Source: Microbacterium ulmi
GTDB taxonomy: Bacteria > Actinomycetota > Actinomycetes > Actinomycetales > Microbacteriaceae
DNA: 64,000 nt
Direction of reading: 5' to 3'
Assembly: GCF_011759705.1 (NCBI RefSeq)
Contig: NZ_JAAOZF010000001.1
Location: 1,671,152 to 1,735,151 of the forward strand
Part shown: piece after piece, positions 1-9,009 of the stretch
Layout: each line of letters starts with the position of its first letter
Position numbering within the stretch: the first letter of the stretch is position 1
Made by a program: the position numbers and the translations under genes
The notes under the pieces: generated by a model
Told to the model about the DNA's origin: nothing
Databases searched by the model: none
Seen by the model: only the letters and a program-made list of their open reading frames with translations

Positions 1-263
1 TCCCTGCGGTCGAGGACTTCGGCATCATGCCCCTCGAGGCGATGGCGGCGGGTGCGCCTGTCATCGCGCCGCGGATCGGAGGGGGCAGCGAGACGGTCGT
101 CGACGGCGTCACGGGCGCCCTCATCGACGACTTCACGGGGGCAGAGGTGCGCGAGGCGCTGACGCGCGTCGACGGGCTCGACCGGCAGGCGATGACGGCT
201 CGCGCTCTCGAGTTCGACTCGAGCGTCTTCGACCGTCGCATGCGGGAATGGATCGAGCAGTGA
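1..263 (+). CDS. GT4 glycosyltransferase, C-terminal fragment (5' end outside window)
   Basis: The reading frame is open from the first base and ends in TGA, giving about 87 residues. It starts inside the GT4 donor-binding signature EDFGIMPLEAMAAGAPVIA, with the family's E-x7-E spacing, and continues through the G-G-S-E-T-V segment typical of GT-B retaining enzymes. By family it would transfer a nucleotide-activated sugar to a lipid-linked glycan at the inner membrane face. The next gene, also GT4, starts 25 bp downstream on the same strand, so they are probably cotranscribed. Neither acceptor nor sugar can be read from the sequence. Confidence 0.9.
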   Translation, partial: PAVEDFGIMPLEAMAAGAPVIAPRIGGGSETVVDGVTGALIDDFTGAEVREALTRVDGLDRQAMTARALEFDSSVFDRRMREWIEQ

Positions 264-288
264 TCCCGCGGACCCCGGCTCGGGCGAC

Positions 289-1446
289 GTGAGGATCGCC
301 CTCGCGACCAGCTCCTACCCTCCGTACTTCGGCGGGGTCGAGGAGCATGTGCGCAACGTCGCGCGCCAGCTGACCGCGCGGGGCCACGAGGTCGTCGTGT
401 GGACGGTCGCGCGCGACGGCAGGTTCGCCGTGCGCGAAGTGGACGGCATCGAGGTGTGGGACCTTCCCGCGCCGCTTCCGTCGCGCTCGGCGGCCGGGGT
501 GCTGCGGTTCCTCGTGCGCCTGCCCCGCGCCGTTCTCGCATGGCTGCGGGCGGCGCGCTCGGCGCGACCCGAGGTCATCCACGTGCACTGCTTCGGGCCG
601 AACGGCACGTACGCGCGCCTCCTGGCCGGTCTGGGGCGCACGCCGCTCGTCCTGACGGCTCACGGGGAGACCCTCATGGACGACGGCGGCGTCTTCGACT
701 CCTCCGCGCTCGCCCGGGCATCCCTGCGTGCGGCGCTGACGGATGCCGCAGCGGTGACGGCGTGCTCGCAGGTCGTCGTCGTCGACCTCGAGCAGCGCTT
801 CGGGCTCGCGCCCGGCCGCGGCCGGATCGTCTGGAACGGCATCGACCCCGACGAGCCGATCGGCGAGAAGCCCGCGGGAGTCCCCGAGCGCTACATCGCA
901 GCGATCGGTCGTCTCGTGCCGCTGAAGGGCTTCGATCTCCTCGTCGACGCCTTCGCCGCCGCGGACCTGCCCGAAGAGTGCGCGCTCGTGATCGGTGGCG
1001 GCGGCACCGAGGCGGAGGCGCTGCGTGCGAGGGCGATCGAGCTGGGCGTCTCGGATCGCGTCATCCTCCCCGGCCGCCTCGATCGCCCCTCGGTCTCCGC
1101 GCTGCTGAGCGGCGCGGCCGTGTCGGTGATGCCGAGTCGCTTCGAGGCGTTCGGGATCGCCGCGCTCGAGGCGTGGCGCGCGGGCGTGCCGCTCCTCGCG
1201 ACGACGCGCGGCGGGCCCCCGGAGTTCGTCACCGACGGTCAGGACGGTCTGCTCCGCGATCCCGAGGACACGCCCGCCTTCGCGCGGGCGCTGACCGAGC
1301 TCCTGGCAGACCGTGAGGCGGCCGCCCGACTCGCTCAGAACGGGCACGCACGGATCGCCGCCTTCACGTGGGAAGCCACGGCATCCGGCTACGAGTCGAT
1401 CTACCGCGACGTCTCCAGACCCCCCGTGGCCGCCGCTCGCGCCTAG
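289..1446 (+). CDS. GT4 family glycosyltransferase
   Basis: The product is 385 aa, usual for a two-domain GT-B enzyme. The N terminus has the glycine-rich acceptor loop (SYPPYFGGVEEHVRNVARQL) and the C-terminal domain has the FEAFGIAALEAWRAGVP signature near residues 285-300 with the E-x7-E pair. A GTG start was chosen because conserved sequence (RIALATSSYPP) begins directly after it. The gene runs convergently into the glycoside hydrolase gene, with 7 bp between the stops. It is probably cytoplasmic and works with the surrounding polysaccharide genes; its sugar specificity is unknown. Confidence 0.93.
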   Translation: MRIALATSSYPPYFGGVEEHVRNVARQLTARGHEVVVWTVARDGRFAVREVDGIEVWDLPAPLPSRSAAGVLRFLVRLPRAVLAWLRAARSARPEVIHVHCFGPNGTYARLLAGLGRTPLVLTAHGETLMDDGGVFDSSALARASLRAALTDAAAVTACSQVVVVDLEQRFGLAPGRGRIVWNGIDPDEPIGEKPAGVPERYIAAIGRLVPLKGFDLLVDAFAAADLPEECALVIGGGGTEAEALRARAIELGVSDRVILPGRLDRPSVSALLSGAAVSVMPSRFEAFGIAALEAWRAGVPLLATTRGGPPEFVTDGQDGLLRDPEDTPAFARALTELLADREAAARLAQNGHARIAAFTWEATASGYESIYRDVSRPPVAAARA

Positions 1447-1453
1447 CCCCGCG

Positions 1454-4400
1454 TCACGGTGCGGGCGCCCACGCCGAGATCGCCGCGATCGTGGCGACGT
1501 AGTCCGTCTCGGTCTGCAGGCCCATGAACGGCGGCGGCAGGCCGCCGGCGAACCCCGTGAAGTTGACGTCGAGGACGCGGATGCCGCGCACCCGCGTCCA
1601 CGGCACCTCTACCCGCACGGCGGTCGCGACGACCGGCTCGAACGAGAAGAGCACGACGCGATCCCAGAACTGGTCCTTCTGCTCCGCGACGACCCGCCAC
1701 TGGCCGTCGGCCGTGCGCACCGACACGGTGTAGTCCCGCAGTCCCGCCTCGCAGCAGACGATGTTCCCCGTGGCCACGGCGATGCGGTCGAGCGTCGTCG
1801 GCGCGTCGAGCGCCACCTCGACCGTCGGCGTCTCGTCGAGCCCGCCGTCGGCGAGTCGCCCCGAGCGCCAGGGCCGGTACGGGTTGACGGTCCCGGACGT
1901 CACGATCTGCGGGTCGGCGTCGACGTGCGTCGAGCTGGCGGTCACGTGTCGAGCCTCGAGAAGGTCGTCGCCGAACGCCTCGACGGGCTCGATGCCGATC
2001 GTCGTGCCCGCCGGCGCGAGGATGAAGCGGGGGCTTCCCGCGAGGGTGATCTCGGCGCGGCCGTCGCGCAGGGGAAGGGTCTGGCGCGCGCCGTACTGGT
2101 CGACGATCGTGAGCGCCTCCGCCGCGCCGTCGGCGGTGACGACGGCATCGACGCGCATCTCGTCGGTCCACGCCGCGACCATGTCGGTCCTGCCGCTGAA
2201 GCGCATCGCGTACGCGAAGGGGATGCCGGTCGCCACGAGCTCTCCGGGATCGCGGTCTGCGAGGAGGCGTGAGACGGAGGCGAAGGCGAGTCCGCCCGGC
2301 TTGACGTACGAGCCGTCCTGGATGAGCGACCAGCTGAGACCGTTCTCGCCCCACCCGCCCTCGCTGTAGAAGTACGTCCATCCGGCGATCCGCTCGTGCG
2401 AGTACCAGAGGAGCTTGCGCGCGACATCCGATCCCTGAGCCCAGTACGCCGCGGCGCCGTCGGAGGTCCAGCCCGATTCGGTGTCCCAGATCGGGAGCCG
2501 TCCGCAGTCTTCGCCGAGGGCGGCACGGAGCTCGGCGTATCCGCCGCCGTCGGCCGCGAAGCCCTCCTCCTCCCACGAGCGGTTCCAGCCCGTGTAAGGA
2601 TGCACCGCGACGGCGTCGATGTGGGAGCACACACCCGTCTCTGCGGAGTCGCGCCACCATTCGGGGTCGAACCCGAGCGTGTTCCCGCCCAGCACGATCG
2701 CATCGGGGTTCGCCGCGTGCACGGCATCCGCGAAGGGGATCTCGGCGAGGGTCGCGAAGTCGGACGGCGTCTCGAACACGGCGTTGGGCTCGTTCCACGC
2801 CGACCATAGCGTGATCTCGGGGGCGTTGCGCTCGAACGCCTCGGCGATGACCCCGACCCACCCGCCCCACGTCCCCGCGTCGATGGCGGCCCACTCGCCC
2901 TCGCCGCTTCTGCCGACCTGCACGACGAGGTCGACGCCCTCGCGCCTCGCGAGGGCGGCTGCCGCCGCGATGTCGGCGAAGCCCGCGGCCTCGGGGTCGG
3001 TCGGCTCGACGCCGTCTTCGCCCGTGTCGGATCCGGGGAGCGCGAACCAGTCGACGCCGTCCGCCGAGGGTGTGGCGGCGGGATCGGGAACGAGCGAGCT
3101 GAAGTCGAGCTGGATGCGGTGGCTGCCCACGCCGAGCGTCGCGGCCAGCTGTGCGCCGCGCAGTGGTCCCGCGCCGCCCCAGTCAGCGCCGTCCGGGAGC
3201 TCGGCGAGGTCGAGCGGGGCGTCCTCCGCGCCGACGGAATACCTCAGGCAGGATCCGGAGAGGATCGCGCCGCTGCCCCGATCGACGAGCGCGAGACTGA
3301 CCTCGTAGGCGCCGGGTCGCGCCTCGGGCAGCTCGAGCGGCGTCTCGCCGCCGCCGATCGGCGGCTCGACCGTCCGCTCCTCCTGGAGGACGGGGGAGGG
3401 CGAGAGCGGGTCGCCGCGCACCGTGTAGCGCACGTCGACGCTCACGTCGGGTGCGCCCTGCCGCTGACCCCATCCGGTCTCGGTGCGAAGGAACACGGCG
3501 GGCTCGTCGGGCGCGTCGAAGTGGTCGAACTCGCGATGCGTCACGGCACCGATGCCGACGCCGAGGCGCGCGAGGATCGGCTCGTTCGAGGCGTTGAGGG
3601 CGGAGGGGATCGTGAGCGCCGACCTCATCTCGTCGGAGGTGAGCGTGAGCACGCGGTCCACGCCGTCTCCTCGGGTCAGCACCCAGTACGTCCCGTCGTG
3701 CTCGGCGAGCCCGCCGGTCTCCCACAGGTCCAGGCCCGCCGCGCCGTCTGTCCACAGCCCCCTGCGGATGCCCGCCGCGTCGAGCCACTCGATGCCCGTG
3801 GCGCTCGCGAGGAGGAAGCCGTCGCCGTCGGGCCCCGGCGCCACGCCCCGGATGCCCTGGATCGTCGGCGTGGTCCCGGCGGCGGCATCCTCCCCGTCCG
3901 TGCGGAACGGGACCTGGAGCAGGAGCGCCCCCGTGGAGGCGTCCGCGACCTGGAGGGACAGCGCGCCCTCGTCGCCGGGAACGGCGGACATCCCCGCGAC
4001 CGACGTGCGACCGAACGGTGCCTGCACGGCGTCGGGGAGCCCCGTCCGCTCGCCGAGGTAGGTCCCGTCCTGACGGAAGGCGTGGATCGTGTGCTCGCCT
4101 TCGCCCACGAGGAGCGCGGGGGACCCCTCGAGATCGTCGACCAGGATGACGTCGTGCAGGTCGAGCGGGTGACCCGTCGTCTCGGCGCTCGCGGGCACGG
4201 GATAGTCCGCACTGTGCCGGCCGTCCTGCGAGAACGCGGTGAGAAGACGCCTGCCTTCGTACGAGTCGATCGCCCAGATCGTGCCGTCGTCGGCGACGGC
4301 GGCGGCGCCGTTCGTGTGGGCGGGCTGGGACCTGTCCCGCTCGAAGTCGTACGACGAAGTTCCGAGATACGTCCCCGCGTGGTCGTATCGCACGTTCACC

Positions 4401-4723
4401 GTCTCGCCGTCATCGCCCTCGTGCGAGATGATCACGCTGTCTGCCGTCACGGCGATGCCCTGCCCGCCCCCGCCGTCGACTTCGAGATCCCAGCCGCGCG
4501 TCTGCGCCTCCTCGGCGTCGCTCGGACGGTCGGCGACGATCTGCGAGATCAGCGGTCCGGGGAATCCGCACACGCCCGTCTCGGCGGTGACGCTGCTCGA
4601 GCGGGGTCCGAGCCCGCTCGCCGCGGGCGGATCGTGGCGCGGCCAGACCGCGATGGCGGTCGCCGTGACCGCGACGACGGCGACCGTGGCAGCGCCCGCT
4701 GCGAGCCATCCCCCTCGCCGCAT
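1454..4723 (-). CDS. Membrane-anchored clan GH-A-like glycoside hydrolase with C-terminal F5/8-type domain
   Basis: The product is 1089 aa. Residues about 6-27 form a single hydrophobic segment acting as signal or anchor. Residues about 60-420 look like a beta-propeller (repeated G-x-Y-L-G strands). A TIM-barrel-type catalytic region follows, with W-N-E-P (putative acid/base Glu645) and W-D-T-E-S-G-W (putative nucleophile Glu749), the layout of clan GH-A enzymes such as GH39. The last 150 residues resemble a discoidin (F5/8 type C) carbohydrate-binding fold. It is the last gene of the operon with the Wzm/Wzt exporter, 12 bp after wzm. I infer that it trims or releases exported polysaccharide outside the cell. 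The exact GH family is uncertain. Confidence 0.82.
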   Translation of the reverse strand: MRRGGWLAAGAATVAVVAVTATAIAVWPRHDPPAASGLGPRSSSVTAETGVCGFPGPLISQIVADRPSDAEEAQTRGWDLEVDGGGGQGIAVTADSVIISHEGDDGETVNVRYDHAGTYLGTSSYDFERDRSQPAHTNGAAAVADDGTIWAIDSYEGRRLLTAFSQDGRHSADYPVPASAETTGHPLDLHDVILVDDLEGSPALLVGEGEHTIHAFRQDGTYLGERTGLPDAVQAPFGRTSVAGMSAVPGDEGALSLQVADASTGALLLQVPFRTDGEDAAAGTTPTIQGIRGVAPGPDGDGFLLASATGIEWLDAAGIRRGLWTDGAAGLDLWETGGLAEHDGTYWVLTRGDGVDRVLTLTSDEMRSALTIPSALNASNEPILARLGVGIGAVTHREFDHFDAPDEPAVFLRTETGWGQRQGAPDVSVDVRYTVRGDPLSPSPVLQEERTVEPPIGGGETPLELPEARPGAYEVSLALVDRGSGAILSGSCLRYSVGAEDAPLDLAELPDGADWGGAGPLRGAQLAATLGVGSHRIQLDFSSLVPDPAATPSADGVDWFALPGSDTGEDGVEPTDPEAAGFADIAAAAALARREGVDLVVQVGRSGEGEWAAIDAGTWGGWVGVIAEAFERNAPEITLWSAWNEPNAVFETPSDFATLAEIPFADAVHAANPDAIVLGGNTLGFDPEWWRDSAETGVCSHIDAVAVHPYTGWNRSWEEEGFAADGGGYAELRAALGEDCGRLPIWDTESGWTSDGAAAYWAQGSDVARKLLWYSHERIAGWTYFYSEGGWGENGLSWSLIQDGSYVKPGGLAFASVSRLLADRDPGELVATGIPFAYAMRFSGRTDMVAAWTDEMRVDAVVTADGAAEALTIVDQYGARQTLPLRDGRAEITLAGSPRFILAPAGTTIGIEPVEAFGDDLLEARHVTASSTHVDADPQIVTSGTVNPYRPWRSGRLADGGLDETPTVEVALDAPTTLDRIAVATGNIVCCEAGLRDYTVSVRTADGQWRVVAEQKDQFWDRVVLFSFEPVVATAVRVEVPWTRVRGIRVLDVNFTGFAGGLPPPFMGLQTETDYVATIAAISAWAPAP

Positions 4724-4735
4724 GCGGGCCCCCGA

Positions 4736-5554
4736 TCAGATGACGTCTGCGAACCCACGCTCCATCGCCTGGAAGACAATGATGCCTCCTGCGAACGTGA
4801 GAAGCGACACGACCGGCAGCGCGATGAGCTGCCACGCGGGCGGCAGGCCCTCGCCGAGCAGCGACCAGCGGAAGGCCTCCATCAGCCACGTGAGCGGATT
4901 GATGTTGAAGATCCACAGCAGATGCGCGTCGACGGCCTCGAGGGAGTACGCGATCGGCGTCGCGTAGAGCAGGATCTGAAGGATCCACGGCAGCATGTAG
5001 GTCACATCGCGGTACTTGACGGTCAGGGCCGACGCGGCGATGGCGATGCCGGACGCCATCAGGATCGTCACGACGACCCACACGGGGATGAGCAGGATGG
5101 CCCATCCCGGGTTCACCCCGAAGACGAACAGCAGCACGACGAAGAGCGCGAAGCCGACGAAGAAGTCGAGCATCACGGAGATGATCGTCGACAGCGGCAC
5201 GAGCATCCGCGGGAAGTAGACCTTCGCGACGAGCGCCTGATTCGACACGAGCGATCCCGCGCCGCGCCCGATGATGCCGTTGAACAGGTTCCAGGCGAGC
5301 ATTCCGGCGAGCGTGAAGATGAAGTACGGCACGTTGCCGCTGGGCAGGTTCGCCACCTGGCCGAACACGATCGCGAAGATGCCGGCGGACGCGAGTGGCT
5401 GGATGAGCACCCACGCGACACCCACGGCCGTCTGCCGGTAGCGCAGCAGGATGTCGCGCTTGCCGAACTGATAGAGCACTTCGCGGGCGTTCCACAGCTC
5501 GCGCGCGGGTGGCAGCGAGAGCGCGCGGGGCGGGAGGATGACCGTTCGCAGCAT
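4736..5554 (-). CDS. wzm: ABC polysaccharide/teichoic acid exporter, permease subunit (Wzm/TagG type)
   Basis: The product is 272 aa, typical of ABC-2 type permeases, with about six hydrophobic segments. The N terminus (LWNAREVLYQFGKRDILLRYRQTAVGVAW) is the classic Wzm/TagG amphipathic entry region, and N-P-L-T-W-L-M-E-A-F-R near the C terminus is diagnostic. ATG at 5554 was chosen because the family motif begins about 20 residues later. The ATPase partner lies two genes upstream, with a GT2 gene between them. Together they would move an undecaprenyl-linked glycan across the membrane. Confidence 0.92.
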   Translation of the reverse strand: MLRTVILPPRALSLPPARELWNAREVLYQFGKRDILLRYRQTAVGVAWVLIQPLASAGIFAIVFGQVANLPSGNVPYFIFTLAGMLAWNLFNGIIGRGAGSLVSNQALVAKVYFPRMLVPLSTIISVMLDFFVGFALFVVLLFVFGVNPGWAILLIPVWVVVTILMASGIAIAASALTVKYRDVTYMLPWILQILLYATPIAYSLEAVDAHLLWIFNINPLTWLMEAFRWSLLGEGLPPAWQLIALPVVSLLTFAGGIIVFQAMERGFADVI

Positions 5555-5562
5555 GATGGGAC

Positions 5563-6555
5563 CTAGCCTCGGGGGGTTTCCGGAGAGCCGACGGAGGCGG
5601 CGGGGACGGATGGCGTCGCCCGCGTGGGCGAGCCGGCGGCGCGGGGCGGGTAGGCGCGGGGGGACCGCGACTCTCGCGAGAACCCGGCGGATACCGCGAG
5701 CGAGTGGATGAGCCGCAGCTCCTGCTCGAACCGGGCGGGGTCGGATCCGTGCCGACGCCGGTGGACCCACAGGCGCACGCGCCGACGCGCCGTGCGCAGC
5801 GCGGGACGGGGCATCGTCTCGCCGAGCCAGTGGTAGGCGAAGTACGCCTCCGACAGACCCTTCTGCTGAGCCGTCCGGCGCCAGTAGTCGGGACCGAGTC
5901 GCGTCGCGTCGGGGTGGTGGACGACCTCGGCGTCCGCCACGACGTCGATGCGCGCGCCCTGCGCCCGGATCATCGACTCGAAGAGCGTCTCCTCGCCGAA
6001 CGCCGTCCCGGCGACGCCTGCGCCGAGCCGTTGGTCCCAGACGCCGAGCCCCAGCAGGTCGCGATGCAGCGCCATGCCGGCGCCCACGAGCCGCACGGCA
6101 TCCCCCGGCAGATTCGCCTCCGCGAGCCAGCCCCTCAGGAGAGGGGAGGCGATGTCGTCGAACTCGGGGCCGAGCCGCACGGGCGCCGCCGTCGCGTCGA
6201 GCTCTCCGGCGAGGATGGGCGCGGCCATCCGCCCCGGCCACGACGGGGCGAACTCGACGTCGTCGTCGGTGAAGACGAGGACGTCCCCCCGCGCCTGGAT
6301 GCATCCGACCGTGCGCGCGAGCGACAGGCCCGGCAGCGCCGCACGGACGACCCGGATGCCGTCGCCGGCCAGCTCGGAGAGAGATCCCTCGGGGGAGTTG
6401 TCGACGACGACGGCCTCGGACACGGCGCGCTGGTCGCGCAGCGCCGCCTGCAGGCGTGCGACGAGCCCCGGCATCCGGTCGCTGCGCCCCGTCGTGCACA
6501 CGACGAGGCTCGCCGACACGAGGGCACGCCCGGGGTCGGTCGAGGCGGCTGTCAC
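5563..6555 (-). CDS. GT2 family glycosyltransferase
   Basis: The product is 330 aa with a GT-A fold. Near the start is ASLVVCTTGRSDRMPGLVARL, followed by VVVDNSP, and the metal/nucleotide site is VFTDDDVEFAP. An E-E-T-L-F-E segment fits the catalytic-base region. The GTG start overlaps the stop of the wzt ATPase gene (GTGA, 4 bp), which argues for translational coupling. The C-terminal 60 residues are Arg/Pro/Ser-rich and probably disordered. It likely adds a sugar to the glycan exported by the flanking ABC transporter. Confidence 0.9.
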   Translation of the reverse strand: MTAASTDPGRALVSASLVVCTTGRSDRMPGLVARLQAALRDQRAVSEAVVVDNSPEGSLSELAGDGIRVVRAALPGLSLARTVGCIQARGDVLVFTDDDVEFAPSWPGRMAAPILAGELDATAAPVRLGPEFDDIASPLLRGWLAEANLPGDAVRLVGAGMALHRDLLGLGVWDQRLGAGVAGTAFGEETLFESMIRAQGARIDVVADAEVVHHPDATRLGPDYWRRTAQQKGLSEAYFAYHWLGETMPRPALRTARRRVRLWVHRRRHGSDPARFEQELRLIHSLAVSAGFSRESRSPRAYPPRAAGSPTRATPSVPAASVGSPETPRG

Positions 6556-7787
6556 GGTGTGCGCTCTCGATAGCTGAAGTCGGGGAAGATGATTCCCGAT
6601 TCGGTCGCGTCCGGCGCCGACGCGTGCTCGTACGGCGGGTGAGGGAGCACCTCGAAGGATGCCGCGCCCTCCCACGCATCGAGGATCGCGTTCTCGCCCG
6701 ATCGGCATGCGAACACGTCGACCGAGTAGCGGCCCGGCTTGAACCAGGGCTGCGTGACGGTGAGGGTGATGTCGTGCGGCGACGACGGGTCGAACCACAG
6801 ACCCGTGACCCGCGAGTCGCACTGTGCGATGACGGTGCCGTTGAGATCGCTGATGTGGCAGGAGATGAAATAGGCGCCCGGCAGGCTCGGCTGGCTGTCC
6901 ATCGAGATCTGGACGGTCCTGGGCGCCGCAGGCTCCGAGTAGGACTCGGGGACCTCGACCGCACGGATGCGGATCTCGCCTGTGCCGGGGCGGTTCTCCG
7001 GAGAGGACTGCGCCTCCGCCCACGTGTCGAAGCTCTCGCGGTAGCGGGTCAGCGCGTCGTCGACGGTTCCCTGGAGGACGAGGCGTCCGTGCTGGAGGTA
7101 GAGCGCCGACGTGCACAGCGCGCGCACGGTCTGGGCCTGGTGGCTGACGAACAGGACCGTCCTGCCGGACTTGGCGACCTCGCGCATCTTGGCGAGCGAC
7201 TTCTGCTGGAACTCGGCGTCGCCGACGGCGAGCACCTCGTCGATCGCGAGGATCTCGGTCTCGAGGTGCGCGGCCACGGCGAAGGCGAGCCGCACGTACA
7301 TGCCCGACGAGTAGCGCTTGACGGGGGTGTCGAGGAACTTCTCGACCCCGGAGAAGTCCACGATCTGATCGAACTGGACGGCGATCTCCTTGCGACGCAT
7401 CCCCAGGAGCGCGCCGTTGAGGAAGATGTTCTCACGCCCCGTCAGCTCGGGGTGGAAGCCCGTCCCGACCTCGAGAAGGCTGCCCACGCGGCCGTCGAGC
7501 TCGAGCCGGCCGCGCGTGGGCGCCGTGATCCTGGTGAGGACCTTGAGCAGCGTCGACTTCCCTGCGCCGTTGCGGCCGATGATGCCGACCGCCTCGCCCC
7601 ACGGGATCTCGAAGTCGAGGTCGTGCAGCGCGTCGAACGTCGTCGTCTTCTCGCGTGCCCCGCCCCGACGGAACTGCTGCGAGACCGCCTCGACGAGGGT
7701 CGACGCGCGAGCTTCGGTCGATGCGATCCTGTACGTCTTGCCGAGGCCGATGGCACGGATCGCGATGGCCTGAGAGCCGTTCCCCAC
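6552..7787 (-). CDS. wzt: ABC polysaccharide exporter ATPase with C-terminal Wzt-type glycan-binding domain
   Basis: The product is 411 aa. The ATPase domain has Walker A GRNGAGKST at residues 71-79, a Y-S-S-G-M signature and Walker B LAIDEVLAVGD. Residues about 270-411 form an extra beta-rich domain with the run TLTVTQPWFKPGRYSVDVF, as in O-antigen ATPases of the Wzt_C type that recognise the chain end. GTG at 7787 was chosen because it follows a purine-rich GGGGAAGGG run and conserved sequence starts soon after. The gene begins 17 bp after the upstream glycosyltransferase and overlaps the next by 4 bp. The C-terminal domain suggests chain-end-dependent export. Confidence 0.93.
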   Translation of the reverse strand: MGNGSQAIAIRAIGLGKTYRIASTEARASTLVEAVSQQFRRGGAREKTTTFDALHDLDFEIPWGEAVGIIGRNGAGKSTLLKVLTRITAPTRGRLELDGRVGSLLEVGTGFHPELTGRENIFLNGALLGMRRKEIAVQFDQIVDFSGVEKFLDTPVKRYSSGMYVRLAFAVAAHLETEILAIDEVLAVGDAEFQQKSLAKMREVAKSGRTVLFVSHQAQTVRALCTSALYLQHGRLVLQGTVDDALTRYRESFDTWAEAQSSPENRPGTGEIRIRAVEVPESYSEPAAPRTVQISMDSQPSLPGAYFISCHISDLNGTVIAQCDSRVTGLWFDPSSPHDITLTVTQPWFKPGRYSVDVFACRSGENAILDAWEGAASFEVLPHPPYEHASAPDATESGIIFPDFSYRERTP

Positions 7788-7804
7788 GTTAACCCTTCCC
7801 CACG

Positions 7805-8914
7805 CTAAGACGATACACGCGGTGAGGGGGCCCGATCCTCGGCGTGGAGGGTGCGCAGCCACGCGTCGATGGGGGCGACCGCGGCCGCCCAGGTGAGCTC
7901 GCGCAGGGCGAATGACCGCGCAGGAGCCGGGGCGGGTTCGAGCCCTCTGCGCGCGAGTCGCTCGGCGATCCACGCGGCCCATTCGTCGGGGTCTGCGCTG
8001 ACGAAGGCCGGCGCCTCCTCGAATGCGTTCGCCCCGTCGGGCGTCGCGATGACGGCGGCGCCCGTCGCGAGCGACTCGGCGAACTTCACGGCCGCGCCGA
8101 CGCCTTCCAGCACGGGGACCGCGACGACGGTCGCCTTCGCCGCGAACGCCGCGAGGTCGGCGACGCGCCCGACGGAGGTCATGCCCTCCGGCAGCGACGA
8201 CGGATCCTCGACGCCCGACCCGGCGACGAGGGCGAGCGCGTCCGGCGTGCGCAGGCGGACGCGGGGCCACACCTCCGTCGCGAACCAGTGCAGCCCCCTC
8301 GCGTTGGGGGTCCACGACCACGAGCCGAACATGGCCACGACGGGCCGCTCCCGGGAGTAGGGCGCGGCAGGCCACTCGTCGGGGTCGACTCCCAGCGGCG
8401 CGGCGAACGTCTTGTCCGCGGCGTCCGGGTGCGCCTCGACGAGTCGGCGGCGCTCCTGCTCGGAGCAGGTCGTGAGCATCGTGCTGTTCGCGATCGCCCG
8501 CCTCTCCTGCAGGAAGGCGGCCTCGGCCTCCGCCGGGCGGCCGTGATCGGCATGCCACCGGCTCATGACGTTGTGCACGTCGGTCAGGACGGGGGCGCGC
8601 AGCGCTTCGCGCGCGGGAAGCAGCCACGAGGACTCGACGTGCGAGACGACGATGGCGTCCCACTCCTCTGTCGCGATCCGGCTGCGCAGCCGCACCGCGA
8701 TCGAGGGGACGAACCGGCCGAAGACCTCGAGCTTCGGACGCCGCACGGCGGCGATGCGGCGGATGCTCGTGTCGTCCTGGCTGGACTGCGGCGCGAGGAC
8801 GGTGACCTCGTGCCCGAGCCTGACGAGCTCGCGGATCTGGTGGAACTGTCGCCGCTGCCCGCCTTGACCGTTGCGATCGGGCACCTCAGCGCTGATCCAG
8901 AGAAGTCGTGACAT
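7805..8914 (-). CDS. GT4-like glycosyltransferase
   Basis: The product is 369 aa with a GT-B layout: N-terminal LWISAEVPDRNGQGGQRRQFHQIRE and a C-terminal segment KFAESLATGAAVIATPDG corresponding to the donor-binding loop. The usual E-x7-E is only partly kept, so it is a divergent member. ATG at 8914 was chosen because GGGGAAGG sits about 8 bp upstream and the glycine loop follows immediately. It is the first gene of the five-gene minus-strand operon that includes Wzt, GT2, Wzm and the hydrolase. The divergent gene starts 95 bp away. Confidence 0.88.
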   Translation of the reverse strand: MSRLLWISAEVPDRNGQGGQRRQFHQIRELVRLGHEVTVLAPQSSQDDTSIRRIAAVRRPKLEVFGRFVPSIAVRLRSRIATEEWDAIVVSHVESSWLLPAREALRAPVLTDVHNVMSRWHADHGRPAEAEAAFLQERRAIANSTMLTTCSEQERRRLVEAHPDAADKTFAAPLGVDPDEWPAAPYSRERPVVAMFGSWSWTPNARGLHWFATEVWPRVRLRTPDALALVAGSGVEDPSSLPEGMTSVGRVADLAAFAAKATVVAVPVLEGVGAAVKFAESLATGAAVIATPDGANAFEEAPAFVSADPDEWAAWIAERLARRGLEPAPAPARSFALRELTWAAAVAPIDAWLRTLHAEDRAPSPRVSS

Positions 8915-8944
8915 CCCCCGCCTTCCCCAGAAAGTCCCCCGGCT

Positions 8945-8950
8945 AGAGTA
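8945..8950 (-). promoter_or_regulatory. Predicted -10 element TACTCT for the exporter operon
   Basis: TACTCT on the minus strand lies 30 nt upstream of the ATG at 8914. A start of transcription about 7 nt later would fall in a GGGGG run, followed by TTTCTGGGGAAGG. This is the GGGGA-rich layout also seen before 7787 and 14315. No convincing -35 box is visible. Confidence 0.4.
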
Positions 8951-9009
8951 GCCCAACGGGATGCCGCGATCCGACGGCGTCCTGGCGTACCGCGACGTGC
9001 AGGTGGTCA

